From Cymbidium sinense (taxonomy: Eukaryota > Streptophyta > Magnoliopsida > Asparagales > Orchidaceae), in the NCBI GenBank assembly GCA_021442155.1, contig CM038222.1, positions 113,897,121 to 113,961,120 on the forward strand: 64,000 nucleotides of DNA, given 5' to 3'. Position numbers and translations under genes: made by a program. Of this stretch, positions 1 to 14,400 are shown piece after piece (position 1 is the stretch's first letter; each line of letters opens with the position of its first letter). A model generated the notes under the pieces. It worked only from the letters and a program-made list of their open reading frames with translations, was not told where the DNA came from and did not search any database.

Positions 1-183
1 ACCTTATGTTAAGAAAGGTAGAGGTAGACCTAAAAAGACTTGGTTTAAATATATAAAAGATGACTTGTTGTTGTTGACCTTAGTATACTTAAATTAAATG
101 AGAATTTGACACATAATATGACACAATAGAGAAGAAGAATTCATTTAGCCGACCCCACATAGTGGGTTAAAAGCTTGTTGTTA
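1..183 (+). mobile_element. RTE-type LINE, 3' end fragment
   Basis: The left edge of the window lies inside the last part of a non-LTR retrotransposon. Bases 13-44 translate to the KKGRGRPKKTW block that closes the ORF of plant RTE elements. The sequence then runs into the usual 3' terminus, with a GACCCCACATAGTGGG motif and a degenerate TTG-repeat tail near 175-185. A second, longer copy with the same ending lies at 1496-2879. The 5' part is outside the window. Confidence 0.75.
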
Positions 184-360
184 TTGTGATAAAATAAATG
201 TAATGTAAAGTATTTTGAAGGTTGGTACGGCGGTGGCGACAGGACCGCGGCGTGGAAGCGGAAGCAACTAGCAATGGCTAGCAGCGATGGTGGTGACGGC
301 AGGAGGGTGGCAAACAGTGGCGGCTGACGACCGCAGCACTTTACATTGGCCAATGTATTT
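184..360. other. GC-rich triplet-like block, no gene seen
   Basis: This short stretch is rich in GGC, GTG and GCG triplets between AT-rich flanks. An open minus-strand frame crosses it but shows only low-complexity residues and no recognisable domain. It may be a captured genic or 5'-UTR fragment; nothing decides this. Confidence 0.3.
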
Positions 361-1488
361 GAAATTCGCCCAGATTTGGATGAATTTTAAATACACTAAA
401 ATTTAATCTTCTAGTGAATTCAAAATACATTGCATCACTTAAAAATTTCACTTTGCATCGTATCAAATGCAAAAATAATTTGAAACCCTTGCATTTACTT
501 TACTTTACCCTCAAACCAAATAGCCCCTAAAGATCACGCAAGGCCATTGCTTAAACCGCATCCAATCACTAGGCCTCTACAAAAATTCTACCCTTAATTC
601 CACATACGGCAATATCCAAGCATTTAGTGCCTTTTGCTGGATCACAAACAAAAAATTGTTATGCACAATACATTTAATTTGCGCCAAAACCATGCAAATC
701 CGCCCTGTTATACTGTCATTGACTTCACATCTACGTCTCATGCCGACTTGCATCTACGTACGATAATATTGCACTTCTTTGAATCGACAAACGTTATTCG
801 ACCCTCTTAAAGCACCCCCATTCACTCTAACTAAGATTACAAACTAACCAAGCTCAGCAAAAGACTATATGAGCTCTAACTCTTTTATCATAAGAAAATT
901 CAAACATGATGCGAGCTCAATTCAAACTTTTGTGATACTTTTTAAGCTTGGTTTATTTAAATTCTTATTTATTCGAACATAATTTAAGCTCAGCTTGAAC
1001 TTAATTTATTTTATAATCAACGAGCATTAATAGAGCAGATTGTTTGAAAGCTTAAATGAGCCTTATCATGCCAAACCCATTGAGTCTTAGGGTACGATTG
1101 AGACAGCTTTCTGACAACTTTATTTTTTAAAAAATAATCATAATTACATTTAGCTATCAACTTTTTGGCTACTTTTTAAAAAAATTATGGTGAAAAATTA
1201 CTTTTGAGAACCAGAACTGTTAAAATATGATGCTGTCAAAAAGTGATTAAATTTTTCAAAAAAATATATTTATATTACATAACTTTTCAAAAAGCTACTT
1301 TCCTCACAACAATTTTATAACTAATTTTTCAAAAAAAAAAAAACTATAATTTTACAATCAACTAATTTTTTTGAGATTATAATAATTAAATTTTAATTTA
1401 ACAATATTTAAATGTCATCATATAATGAGCCAAACTTAATAAACCTCAACAAGCCAACCTTTTTAGAAGTTCATTAGTTTGTATAAAA
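361..1488. other. AT-rich intergenic stretch
   Basis: No gene is seen. Two places resemble the ends of small DNA transposons: a segment near 420-530 that ends in AAACCAAATAGCCCC, and a segment starting near 1089 with GGGTACGATTGAGACAG. Neither could be paired convincingly with a second terminal repeat. Confidence 0.3.
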
Positions 1489-1495
1489 TGAGATT

Positions 1496-2879
1496 CCCAT
1501 GGAAGCGGGAAAATGTTTAGAAAATCAAGGAACTCCTTGCTTACAAATCTTTTTAATGTTATTTTAAAGACTAGAAAGATATCAAATGAGTGGAGAATGA
1601 GTTTGTTGGCTCCTATTCATAAGAGTGCAAATTATAGAAGAATTAAGCTAATGTCTCATACATTAAAATTATGAGAGAGAGTATTTGAGCATAGGTTATG
1701 ATGTGATATAAAATTTTCTCAAAATCAATTTGGTTTCATGCCTGGTAGATCTACTATGGATTGTATATATTTGTTGAGAGATTTGATGGAGAAGTATAGA
1801 GAAAATAAGGAGGATTTATATATTATATTTATTGATTTAGAAAAGACTTATGATAAAGTTTCATGAGAAGTCATTTATAGAGTTCTAGAAAAGAAAGAAA
1901 TTAATATTGGTTATATTCAAGTCATTAAGAATATGTATACTAGAGCTGTTACTTGTGTCCAAACAGAAGGAGGATTGTCAAAATATTTTTCTATTTCAAT
2001 TGGATTACATCAAGGATTGGCTTTAAGACTTTATCTTTTTGTTTTAGTTATGGATGTTCTTACTAGGCATTTATAGGAAGATTTACCTTAGTGTATACTT
2101 TTTACTGATGACATTCTTCTTGTTGATAAGACTAGAGAGGGAGTCTAAGACAAACTTGAATTATAAAAGTTAATCTTAGAGTCTAATGGTTTCCATTGAG
2201 TAAGTCTAAACCTGTATATATGGAATATAATTTTAATTATAGATGTTCAAGTGGTGGTATTGTGACATTGGGTGATCAAGTCATTAAAAAGGGTGAGCAT
2301 TTCAAGTGGTGGTATTGCTCAAAATGATGATGAAATAAATGGAGATGTTATTAGTATAATTCAAGTTGGATGGTTGAAGTGGAGAAATATATTTAGCCTA
2401 TTATGTGATAGAAAAATACTGCTTAAACTTAAGAGAAAATTTTATAAGATGATGGTAAGACTTAAATATAAAAGAGAAGCATAAGACTAAGTTAAGTGTT
2501 GTAGAGATGAGGATGTTAAGGTTGATGAGTGACCTTACTCTTAGAGATAAAATGTGAAATGAATATATTCGAAAAATAAGTTGGAGTTGCTCCAGTACCA
2601 AATAAGACTAGAGAGAATCGTCTTAGATGGGTTGGCCACATAAAAGGTAGGCCATCTGATGACTCAGTTAGGAGAGTAGATGTATTAAATTTGCCTTATA
2701 TTAAGAAAGGTAGAGATAGACTTAAAAAAACTTGATTAAAATGTGTAAAAAATAACCTTAGTTTATTAGAATTAAATGAGAATTTGACACATAATAGGAC
2801 ACAATGGAGAAGAAGGATTCATATAGCCAACCCCACATAGTGAGATAAAGACGAGTTATTGTTGCTGTTGTTGTTGTTG
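1496..2879 (+). mobile_element. RTE-type LINE, 5'-truncated and decayed
   Basis: This copy starts inside the reverse transcriptase and keeps the 3' terminus. Visible blocks, in order, are the RT finger region (SLLAPIHKSANYRRIKLMS), QFGFMPGRSTMD near 1726, FIDLEKTYDKV near 1828, and the catalytic motif as FTDDILLV (family FADD) near 2101. The C-terminal block with LRWVGHIK lies near 2622, and the closing GRDRLKKT block near 2709. The tail is a (TTG)n run at 2855-2880. Stops at several Trp positions (TGG to TGA) and frame changes make it inactive. A short direct repeat TGAGATT at 1489-1495 and 2880-2886 fits a target-site duplication. Confidence 0.85.
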
Positions 2880-2886
2880 TGAGATT

Positions 2887-3239
2887 TCTAACAATCTCCT
2901 CTAAGATCACATGATTACAAGCTCAATAATTAAACTTAATCATTTACAACTTATAAACAACATTACTTTAAAACATTTAAATTATGTGAAATTAAAAATT
3001 TTAAATAACGAACAAAATTCAACCTATATAAAAGTTCAAATTGGGTTTCTTAATGAGACTTAATTGAATTTTATATCAAGTCTTAGTCAAACTTCTTAAC
3101 ATGCTTATTAATGAGCTTTAAACAATGTTATTCATGATCATATATGAATCGAGCAACGAGTTTGTTCAAATTTATTTATTTAACTACATATTTATAAAAG
3201 TATTCAAACTTTTTAATTGGCCAATAAAATAATCATGAA
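2887..3239. other. AT-rich intergenic stretch
   Basis: Nothing recognisable is seen between the LINE tail and the copia remnant. Confidence 0.4.
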
Positions 3240-4194
3240 AGATCTACTATCAAGCTAAGACACAAGAGGTTTATCAAATGCTCAATACATTTGCAACCCT
3301 AACTCTTAACTGCAGCTCTGATCTTCAATCAATTCATCATTAGTGATGATTCACCAAATTCTATTAGATCCAATGCCAAGCAATCTATAAAGAGAATCAA
3401 CCAAATCACTATTCACTATTGAGATCAAAAATCTTTTTCAAGAACCAACAATATAAAGAAACGTCTCTCCTACTAGATCCATTCCCATTGCATATGTTTC
3501 CATCGATCTCGATTGTCTCCACTCATAAAATTGCAAACTCAACCCAGACAATGCGTTTAGCTCCCGATCTACCATCTAACAAGACAATTATATTGTTGCT
3601 CACATCCTGTAAAGCTGCTTGCAAGATTCCTATTATTATTGACACTATTTTCAATTCTAAATCAACACATCAAGTGTCCAAAACATTGTGGATGGTATGA
3701 CATTATGTTACTACCACTGGATGTCCTTGAAAAATCACTCTATACTATTACATCATGATCATTCAAAATTCCTTAAAATAAACATCCCTTATTTCAATAG
3801 GTAAAATCCACAAGAATAACTTTGAAGAACGTTGATCAGTTATTCTTGTATCGTAATATATCTGAAGTGCAATATTTTACAATTATCTCCATTTGGTTGG
3901 TCTGGTAATGTCCATGAACAATCACCTAGTTCTTGGAATTTTTTCAAACAAAATATCCTATAATGTTTTAGCTCGTCTTCAGAAAACATTAAACACATCT
4001 TGGAGATCAACCTGTACAATATGTGGATCACAGCATAGCAAGGCTATTTGCAAAAGTTGTAAAGAATGTGGATGAGCAAATGATAATAGTATTTCAACTA
4101 ATGCACAAAATTGATCAAATAGAATTGTGATCAAGAGATCAGCTACCACAATCATGGGCATAAGAAGTTCCTTAATTACATGGCAGTCAATGTG
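3240..4194 (-). mobile_element. Ty1/copia 3' remnant: end of RNase H plus LTR-like sequence
   Basis: Read on the minus strand from 4194, the sequence gives HIDCHVIKELLMP followed by VVADLLITILFDQF. This matches the end of copia RNase H (family pattern HIDIDCHFIRE, then ADIFTK). Coding resemblance ends near 4020. The following 700 bp down to about 3240 has the look of polypurine tract plus LTR, but I could not fix the LTR ends. It lies 160 bp from the last exon of the FHA gene, on the same strand. It is broken and fragmentary. Confidence 0.6.
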
Positions 4195-4248
4195 TTTTTC
4201 ATTTTTATTTTTACTTTTTTCTTTTTTTTTTTTTTTTTTTTATTTCTT
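4195..4248. repeat. T-rich tract
   Basis: A run of mostly T separates the copia remnant from the 3' end of the FHA gene. Confidence 0.8.
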
Positions 4249-4356
4249 TGTTGCTATAGTGCAGAAGAAAGATCCTGCATGATGTATGATTCGCATGTAA
4301 CTATAGCCTAAAAACTATACATAATTACCTCAACGAACAAATCAAGAAAGAGGTTC

Positions 4357-4473
4357 TCAACTGTACACAAAATCAAATTCTGATTTAGGCCCACGACCAA
4401 TCTCTCTTAAGGAAGTAATGTGACGCCTCACGGCTAGTTCATTCACCTCAAATATGAATTCCATGTCTTTGAT
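4357..4473 (-). CDS. MCRS1-like gene, last exon
   Basis: 38 codons and a TGA stop: IKDMEFIFEVNELAVRRHI closes the FHA fold (family ...IRGMPFIFE), followed by a 19-residue tail ending FDFVYS. The acceptor is GCTTGCAG. The 3' UTR probably lies in 4249-4356. The tail after RRHI is not one I recognise from the family and may be a local extension. Confidence 0.85.
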   Translation of the reverse strand: MKDMEFIFEVNELAVRRHITSLREIGRGPKSEFDFVYS

Positions 4474-5842
4474 CTGCAAGCAGAATAATTGCAAATAGTT
4501 AGATTAATACGAGTATCCTCCTTTGGAAGACTTATATGCCTGCCACCACGTTCCAGATACATTATTAATGTTGGAGAAATTCAAACATCAGTATTTTCCA
4601 GCCATAATTTTTGTCCTCTAATTAAACAAATTTTCATCAATTAGATTATCTCATAACTCCAAAAATCAATAAAAGCATTAGGAAAAAGGGTGCCATATGA
4701 TGAAGGAAAATATTACACTACGCCTGTTTTTTCCAAGAAAAAAAAGAATGTTTGTCATGTTGTAGATTTCTAGCACCAATAAAATAATTAAAATAGGATG
4801 CCTACCACAGTTAAGAAATACATGTGCATAATAGGTACGGTCTAGGTAGTCAACAATAAGATTATTAATAGCTAACTGGGAGCTATTATGATAGAACAAA
4901 TATGTGATTTAAGATGGCAATTTATGAACTTGTTGGTTGAGATTAAATTGTGATTTCAATTGAATAAAAAAAAAAGTTAACTTAGCATGAAGACTAAAAA
5001 GCAACTCATGCATGAAAGAAGCACTTCAAAAATATGAACCAAGCAGTTCGGTTTTTTTTTTCCAGGTATTTGCTACAGCTTTGTACATGACAACTTGGAG
5101 GCCGTACATTGTTGAAGCATTCAATTTAGCAAAATAAACAAAAATAAATCAACTTGAACTTTAGGAAAGATTAGTTCTACTTTTTAAGGGTGCACAAGAA
5201 AATACAAGCCGATGAGATATTTACTCCAGATATCTGGTACTTCAATGAAAAATGATGAAACTGTGAGCAGCAATAAAAAAAAACCTAATGTTAATCATTT
5301 CAATTAACAAAACAAGCGAGATAAAACTATTCCTTACCTCAATCAAAGCAGATGAGAGTAAGTTAATACGCTTCTTCACTGGTACTTCCTTACTATTAAC
5401 AAAAATTGAGCTTTTACCAATGTTTTTGAGGTGAAAATATCCATCTTCATCCATCTTAATAATTGCCTATGCAATATAAAATAAGTGCAATCAAACAACA
5501 ACATTTATCACAGCCAATGATTGATACGCAGAAGCAAAATCATTTTAGATCTCTTGCATATAAGACAAAAGTAGCATTAGGGGTGTGCATTTTTTGATTT
5601 TAACTAAAAAAGTCAAACAGAACCAAAGATTTTGAGCAATTTGGTTCAATTTTGAACCTAGTAATTTGTATTTTGGTTTTAATTGAAGAAAATTTTGATT
5701 TTCAATTTTTGGATTGGTTTATTAAATAAAATTTTGGATGGAACAAAATAAATTGAATTTATTCATTGCTTGTAAAGTTTTTTCAACCATCATAAAAAAT
5801 TTAAATATTTTTAGTGAATGAAAATAACTAATTGATTTTTTA

Positions 5843-5934
<92 letters not shown>

Positions 5935-8425
5935 AGTTTTGGTTATTATTTGTTCATTAAACAAAAAAATTGTATAATGAATTTAAATTTCATAAATAAT
6001 TTTTAAATATAGTAAACTTTGGTTTATTCAAAACCAAACTAAAATAATCAAACCAAATTGTTATTTGATTTGTTTGGTTTTATATTCTGTTTGGTCGATT
6101 TGATATAATTTTTCGGGAATCAAAAATCAATTGATTTTTAAAATTCACCCTCTAAATCAACTAAATGTACATCAGCATGATCAATATGTTTCATACTCTT
6201 TTTTTTTTTAAGTAGATTTCGATGACATGAAGAGGTTGACAATCTTTCAAGAAAATTGAGGAATCATACAACTTAAGAAAGTGGGTTTATGACTCTCCCA
6301 TGACCAAGAAAGAAAGAAGGTTTCAAACTGAATCTCTCATTTAACTAATCCTTTGACATACCTATACCAATACTTTAGACCCTTCCCCAATCACTAAGAT
6401 AAGACATGCAGGATCAAGGAAAGGAAATGTAGGACCTGGGAGCATGAGATCCTGATGTAAGACAAAAAGAAATATTGAATTCTATAGAAGAAAGTCGAGC
6501 AAATTTCAATGAAGAAAATATAGATTTATTTAGCATGTGAATTTAGTAAAGAAGAGCACGGAAACTCTGAGAACTCAAGCCATTTGAAAAAAAAAATTAA
6601 ATACATACTACAAATAGCTAAACAAAATATGAAAACTTTATTCAACATATAGAAGCTTTATGCAAGATTTTCATAATTTTCAAATGAAAATCAGTTATTC
6701 TAGACAAACCAGTCATCATCATGCTGTCAAAATTATCACTAGTTATTGATTATGGACAAAGAGTCCAAAAATCTAAATACCTACCTGTCGTCTGGATATC
6801 TTATTAGCACGTCCTTCTTTCGCCAAGTCAATGTCAACTTTTATCTCTTCTGTTTCCCTTCCAAGCAACACCTAAAAGTTAAAAAATCAATTACAATAAA
6901 CTTAGGACATATGATTTAGAAAATCATGAAGTCATTTTCAACATTTTATTTTGAAATTAAAATAACTACGCTTGAGAGAATTTTGAGAGAATTGTTAACC
7001 TGAATAAATTTGGATTTTTAACTACAAGTAAACATAAGTCAGGTTCAAACAACTTCAATATTTTCCAAAACGTGTCCAAATGGTGTTTTCTAACTTCAAG
7101 TAACCAAATCAGCCAAATGACACATTCAAGGAAAACAATAATTTCATGATACTGTACACCGGACTAAATATAGCATTCCATAATATCCAAAAAATTAAGC
7201 TAAAGAATGCTGCTGTAGTGCACACAATTTAAACTAAACATGATAATTAACAAAGCCAAATGAATCATTTAAAAAGGATGTACCTGCCTTATGCACTTCT
7301 CTATATTTTTTTTAATCCTTTCTTTGTGTTATTATGTCACAAGTCTCCTCTTACTTGATAGTCACCAAGCCGACACCAATGGGTATCAGCATCAATATTA
7401 ATGTTTGCTTCTTCCCCTAATTTGACAATGGTGTTTGATGACCTCATCTACTTTGGTTTAGGCACCTCATCCATTCCTCCTCTTTTGGTAAGAAAACTAA
7501 GACTTTCCCTGTTGCTATAAGTCATCTCCTGATGCTTTGGTAAGCAACTCAAATGGCGATCTCAGCATTAAGATTAAAGAGGGATCAACCCTCTATGATT
7601 TAGGGCTCAAGGGGAGTTTAATCATGGTTATTTGGATTTTAAACTATCATAAGTTATCATCAAAATGATTGTGATAATCGTTAATCTTGTGCTCATAGAA
7701 GGTCTATGTTAAAGACTATCCAATTAAGATATCGACCTTTTCAGCAATGTTTCCAAAAAGCCTTCCATCATTCCGATTTGTTTTCTTTTTTTTTTCTTTC
7801 TAGTGTTGTAATACAAATCACTAGAGATAATATTGCCAGTACCTTCGTGTAAATGAATGTCACTAAACATAAACCAACTAAGATTTGAATTGGTTTTGAA
7901 GCCATTGATTCCAGTAAAAAGTTGTATTTGAAAAGAGCCTACAATATTTTTTACTGCCAAATGTTTGGTCATCTCAAAGGATCTTGCTTTAGCTATTTCC
8001 AGACTTAAAGGAACCCACCCCCAAATATCATCTCAATTTCTTATTTTCATAGGTTGTTGCTACATTGTTATCTCCCTACTAATGTTGATCTCCTCAATGT
8101 TTTCAAAAGCGTACTTTGAAAGTAAAGTAATGCGAAGTGGGGTGACTTCGCTTCACATCTCAGTCATGCAAATATTTCGCAAGAAGCGCGAGATTCACAG
8201 TTGAAGCACGTTATAGCATTTGCGTGGCATTGTGCAAAGCAAGCATAGCGGGTCAAGTACTCGTCGCAACAACTCCAACTTGACCCATATTCTTCCCCAT
8301 GTTTAATTCTATTTTATTTTGAGATCTTGATTTACCTTTTGGTTTTTAGTCAGGAGCAAAGACTCTTAATTGTACCAACAATATAGCTCCCATAACCTTT
8401 TTCACCTTAACAAAATTTTATCCTT

Positions 8426-8463
<38 letters not shown>

Positions 8464-11400
8464 ACAATTATTTTAAACAAAATCTATGGCAAGACTGAAG
8501 GACATAATAATATAAGATATTAATTCACCCTATCTAGTTAGCTGTATAAATTATTTTAGAACAATATAATTATGTTGATCAAAGTTCCCTCATTTCCAAG
8601 TCCGACTAGATTTAGACACTCAGAGTTCGCGATAACAATTACCTGAATGGAAGAAGCCAACAAGAAGGATTCATTAGCAGCAAGCCATAAAAGTCACATA
8701 TATGATGATTTATTCACGCTTAACCAACATTCAGAATAACTCGATATCTGTCCCAACCACTCATGCCCACTTGGAGGAGCACAGATGACCTTTAAAAAGA
8801 GGACTCGTGCCATACCAATAACTACAATAATCTCACTCACCTCACACAAGCAACCACTTCTGAAAGACACACCACTCAACGCCACTCACTCACCTGGCCT
8901 CTAGAGATAAGACGAGTATAATACTTCATAATAACTATGCTAGAAATGTATGGATATATTTTGTATCGTTATCATAATTCTTATAACTTTCATATTTACA
9001 GCGGAATTATAGTTTCCATACATATAACCATCCCTCGATCCCCATAAAGTAGGGGAAGGACCTTTTTGTTTTTTCAGAGGACTAGATCTTGGAGAGTTGA
9101 TTTCTAAGCTTTCTTAAGCATTATTCTTTGTAAAAGCATTCTTAATAAAGATATTTATCCCATTAATGTTTGACTTAGGTTTTGATACCGATTGTTATTC
9201 TTTTACAGTTGTTGTACTACTTACCCTGTCTTGCCTAGTTCTAGTCTCAACAAGCATCTAATAAGGTTCAATATCATCTCCACAGAAAATTCAAATTCAA
9301 CATCTTTTAGATGCAGTGAGCATGAATCAATGCTAAGAACAAGAAGTCAAGTACTCAACAAAGTACGACAACCCACAAGGGATAACTCAGTCACAATGGA
9401 GTCGAATGCACAATAGTTCGCCACACAATAAGATTGTAAGGATATGGAGGACGCATTAGAGGGTCCTCAAGTTTAGCTGCATGTCGCACGCATCGTCACC
9501 AAAGAGCACCATCATCGACCTCTAACATCAACAAGTAGTCTTATCACTTAAGAAACGAGGAACTTACTAAAAGGCAAGTGGCGAATGTCACCCTCACTAA
9601 TGCATTCTCTAAGGAAATTGTTGGAAGCTCGGCCCCCAACAAAGTTTAATGTTACATTTGGAATTCTACAAAGGTTGAAATGATCCTACTGATCACATAG
9701 CATATTTTGAATCCACCACCTTATAGTTAGACTTAGATGATGCTTTGAATTGCCAACTCTTCCTTGCTACCTTTTAAAGAGTCAGCACTAAGTGATTTTT
9801 ATGTCTTCCCGTGAAAGTCCCACTGCTAGATCCAAAATAATATTTACTCATTTACACGCCTATAAGCCATTGAAGAGTTCACAAATTTATTATAAATGAG
9901 GCAAGAGGAAAAAAGAGTCCTAGAGGGAGATGTTGAAGATAAAAGATGTGGAACAAATAGTTCCATAAGCTGCACTCACTAAGGGCCTCACGGAAGATCC
10001 ATTTAGATATGCTCTTGGTGCCAATAAAGGATATTAGCAAAGCTATTAGAATTCGCCAATAGCCATATAAACGTTGAGGAATACAATGATGTCACCCAAT
10101 ACTCCAAGATCGACCCAAAGTCGACAACCCTTACAATGATGCGATAATCATCACGGCACTGATCTTTAATTACCAAATTAACAACATATTAATTGGCATA
10201 GCATAATCAATATTATTTTTAAGTCTACGTTTAAGAAAATGAATTTGGCGAGTTTGAAACTCACACTAACAAGCCAACTCTATAGAATTCTTTGGAGAGA
10301 GTAGGAAAACAGAAGAAATAATCACTCTCCTAATCACTTAGGGAGGAGCCACTACGAAGGTTGACTTCAGTAACTTCATGAGATGGTTTAGTAGAAAGTT
10401 CTACCTGCTCATCAGGTTCACCTACAGCTTCTTCTATAGGATCATCGAAGTTAGATGACTCCAAATCAATCTCAATAGACAAACCCGAGTGATTCAGGAA
10501 TGGATAATCCATTTCCAAAGAGTGATCAACTAAAATTATTAATTAGACTTGGAGAGCTATCTATAGGAATAAAATCGCATCATCGAATCTACACAAATGT
10601 AAGTGAAATCAACTCGTTTCATTGATTTCTTAGATTTGGATGAAGGTACAAAATAGAAATCAAGTAAAATAAGCAGAGTGAGGGTTGGCACCTGCAAGAG
10701 TAATTTCCTGGTCTTAGAAATAATTTTCTTAGGAGTTCGGGATACGGAGATATCTCAACCTTCCTTTATCTTAAGTGGATCGCATGTATCCTTAAGGATT
10801 ACCCTAACAGAACTAGAAGGTTGTTCTAATAGGTATTCCTTAGGGATGACAATGGCACGACTATACGCCTGCCTTTAAAGGTAATGCAATCTTCTAAGAC
10901 ATGGCCAAACATGCGCTGGTAGGGGCAATAATTTGGATCATGACTCTTGCCCACTTCCTCCAACCTCTTAGGCTCTGATAACTGGAAATCAAGTTTCTTA
11001 AGAGATTCTTAAAGACCTTCCTGACTATCTCCCTCTTGAATGAATAAGTTTTATTCAATCTGTCGGCAAGAGTAGGTAAGTAATAGCTACCTGGTGACGA
11101 GCAAGAATATTGTTACTGATGATGCTAATGAGGAGGTGGCAGTGGCGGCCACTGTGGCAACTAAGGTGGCCGATAAGACGGTCGAGGTGGCGGCAGAGGA
11201 GATGGCAAATGCAACTGCTGAGCTCGAGGCCTATCTGATTGAACCCTAGCTGGCTACTTCCCCTTGTCAACTGTGGTGACTATCCCTGGTTTCTTCTCAA
11301 ATGTCATTTGAGGTTAGGGCTTGGCTAACTGGTCCTAGAAAGGCAACTGTTTGGCTTCTTCTTGTAGACTAGCTGCCTTGTTGATTAATTTCTCAAAAAT

Positions 11401-14400
11401 TTTGATTGTAAAACTCTTGAGCATGAAAACAGCCGGGTCATGGATGTTCTTTAAGAGAATCTCTATGACCTGCTGTTCAGACAGCTGTGGTTCACATTTC
11501 ATACTCTAGTTTCATCATCTGAAAATGTAATCAACAAGGGACTTGTTGGAGACTTGTGTCGCCACAACAAGATTGCCTACAATAACCCTTTGATGAGCTC
11601 CAACAAGCCTCTTGATGAAGAGGTGCTCTAACTCAGCAAATGTCTTTACCAAACCGCAAGTAATTGGTATACCTGCCAAACGCAACACCGCTAGATCAAA
11701 CAAACAACCAAAAGAAGGGCATTACCTCCCAGATTGCAACAAATCCCAAATGTGCAATGTGTTGAGGTTCCCATTGTCGTCAAAAATCTTGAAGGAAGGA
11801 GGTACAAAACTCTTAGGATATTGGACAGCATCAAATTCCTCCAAGTATGGTCTACCCTTTGGAATGGATGAGCCACCTCGAGCTTGCGCCAATGCATCCT
11901 TCACCTGTTGCTCCACCAACTGCTTGATATCCTTCTCATGCATAGAGGTGTTATCCACCACCTTCCTAAGCAAGCTACCACTATCTTCCTCTGCAGGAAT
12001 GCACCTAGGATAATTTGAGGTATGTGCCAACTCGCTCTGCCTGGCCATGGGAGAAGACCAAAACCAATTATGCAATCAAACCACCGCCATCAACTCCTCA
12101 ATTTTCTTCCCCGTCTTGTCAATATGATCACCTCTCTGTTTAAGCTGGGGAGGAAGTGCTGAGTTGAATTGACGGCGTCGTCCTCTTCAACTACAATACT
12201 TTTCTGGCTCTACTAGTCTCTATGGAGGGAGCTCCTAGTATTGACCATGTGAACTTCGGTCGAATCCTTAAGAAGGTCATCCTTATCATGATCAAATGCT
12301 ACCCTCTCGTCCTCTGCATCTGTGTGATCACTACCTAAGAGTTCCCTCCTCTCGACAAAGTAGGCTGCTACAATCTCATCCAAGGAACGATCTCCTACCT
12401 TGTCGGGCTGCACCGAAATAAAGACTCACTAACGACCGGTAGTGGGACTATGCTCACTGAGAGAAATATATCTAACACTGCCTACCACTGGAGTGCTATC
12501 TCTGGGAGGACTATGTTCACTAGAAGATACATGCTCGTGATTGCCCACTATCGGAGTCGCCTCTGGGGATCTCTTCATGGAATCAGAACTATCTCCCTCC
12601 CCTCTGCTACCGCCGCTATCATTGCCTGGTGGTGGTGGTGGAAGCGACCACACGCCGCAGGTCGCCCTCTTTCTTCACCAAGATCAAGTAGAGGTTGAGT
12701 GGAACCCACCTCACGGTGGAGTAGATGGAGGAATCCTTCGTCAGCCGATCACCAAAGGGGCTTTCCGATGTTGTGCGGTGGTGAGAACGGTGGATGGCGG
12801 ACCGAACTAGCGATGCAGAAGTGGATCGGTGGTGGAGACGACCGGCTCCACCCTAGCCAGGCTTTCCCCGCAACGGTGGTACCCAATATGTTGTCGGTCC
12901 CGCCCGGTGGCTGGACGACCGGGAAATCAATCGAACGGCGTCGCCGCCCGACAAACCTCACCGCCTACTCCCCGACCGAGGCTTTCGCCCTCGATGTTTT
13001 ATCCCTACGGATCTACCTGGTAACACTCCTGGGGATGATCGACCTCAAATCAAATAGGTGTCTGACTGAAGCCTATGGGCTCTCGGGCGTAGTACATCTG
13101 GTAGATAAGGACTTCCTCCTATCCCTAGCCGAAATCTCATAGTTAGCGGGCGATGGAGGTGATGCAGGTATCCTCCTGTAGTCTTCCTCACCATCTGATG
13201 CCGAGAGGGGGTGAAACCTACTACCACTAAGAAGTGGAGAGGTCTCACAGGAAGATCCCTCCTCAGCAGCATGGGATGCTGCGTCTATCTCTTGGGTTGC
13301 ATGCTCGTGATGTCGCTGATCTTCTTACTGCATTGTATGAAGTAGGGTAGTGCGAGAACTAGATCCTACCGAAGGTGGGGGGAGACCAAATCAAGATAGC
13401 CTTCCCCTTAGGACAATGGAAATGTACGCACCAGCTCAGAAGCAACACTATGAATGAATCGACCGGTGGAACTCACCGCTTCCTCTTCAAGAAAGGATAC
13501 TCACATCTAAGGAAGGTCAATGCGATGATGCCGCCCACCTCATCCCGATGACAAGGTGAGTGGTCGCCTCACTGTGTAATGCGTGCTCCCTCAAATCATC
13601 GGCCAAAGAAAACTAAGTGGGTGGAGTCAGACGCAAGAAGGCTAGCCCAATTCAAGGCCAAATTCATCCCGAATGGAAAGGTAAAGACGAACTTCTGGGA
13701 GGTCATATGTACTGATTATGAAATCAAACTGCACAGTATCTTTGCATGTGTTGAAATGTAACTTGAGTCAAATCTGCTTTAATACTTGTCCCAAGAGAGT
13801 AATAGAGATTTGAAATTCTAAACCCACACTCACCAATTCAAATATGTTAAGTGGAGTTCATTGGAGAGATTTTGACATGTGAGGAGAGTGTTTGCCATTT
13901 GACTTTGATTTAGAACACATACTCAACCAATTTAAGTAGGTTGGGCGGAGTTCAGATATTTGAAGATGTTTGTGTTGTCATCTTGTTTGAAAATTTTTTA
14001 TCTTGAAAAACTTTACTTAGCAAATTTAGGTATGCTAAGGAAAGATTGTAATTATATGTTTTGAAAATTTTGTGATAAATCTTTGCTTGTGGTGATTGAT
14101 TATGTGTTTGATATATATTGATTTGATTTGAAAGTGGGGCTTCTTACTTAACAAATTTGATATGTTAAGTTAGAACCAAATGTGATTGATATGTATTTGT
14201 TTGATTTGAAAATGAGGCCCTCTACTTAACAAATTTGGTATGTGAAGTTTTAATTTTAATATATGTGAAATATGTTAAGTGAAGTTTTAATTTTATGCTA
14301 TGATTTTATTTAAAAATAGACTCCTCATTCAACAATTTTAAGTATGTTAAATGAATATTATCATTTTCAAGAATGTTTTTAAAAGATGGAAACTCAACCT

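Noticed and set aside
5722..5964. Minus-strand frame with Thr-His and Ile-Tyr repeats
   Set aside because: It is the translation of the (AT)n(GT)n microsatellite inside an intron.
12450..13142. Overlapping open frames on both strands in the GC-rich block, up to 147 codons
   Set aside because: GC-rich sequence has few stops by chance; no domain or consistent frame was seen on either strand.
13579..13761. Open plus-strand frame with KTKWVESDARRLAQFKAKF, faintly like a copia Gag start
   Set aside because: Only about 25 residues resemble the family, with no continuation downstream, and the surroundings belong to a minus-strand gypsy leader.
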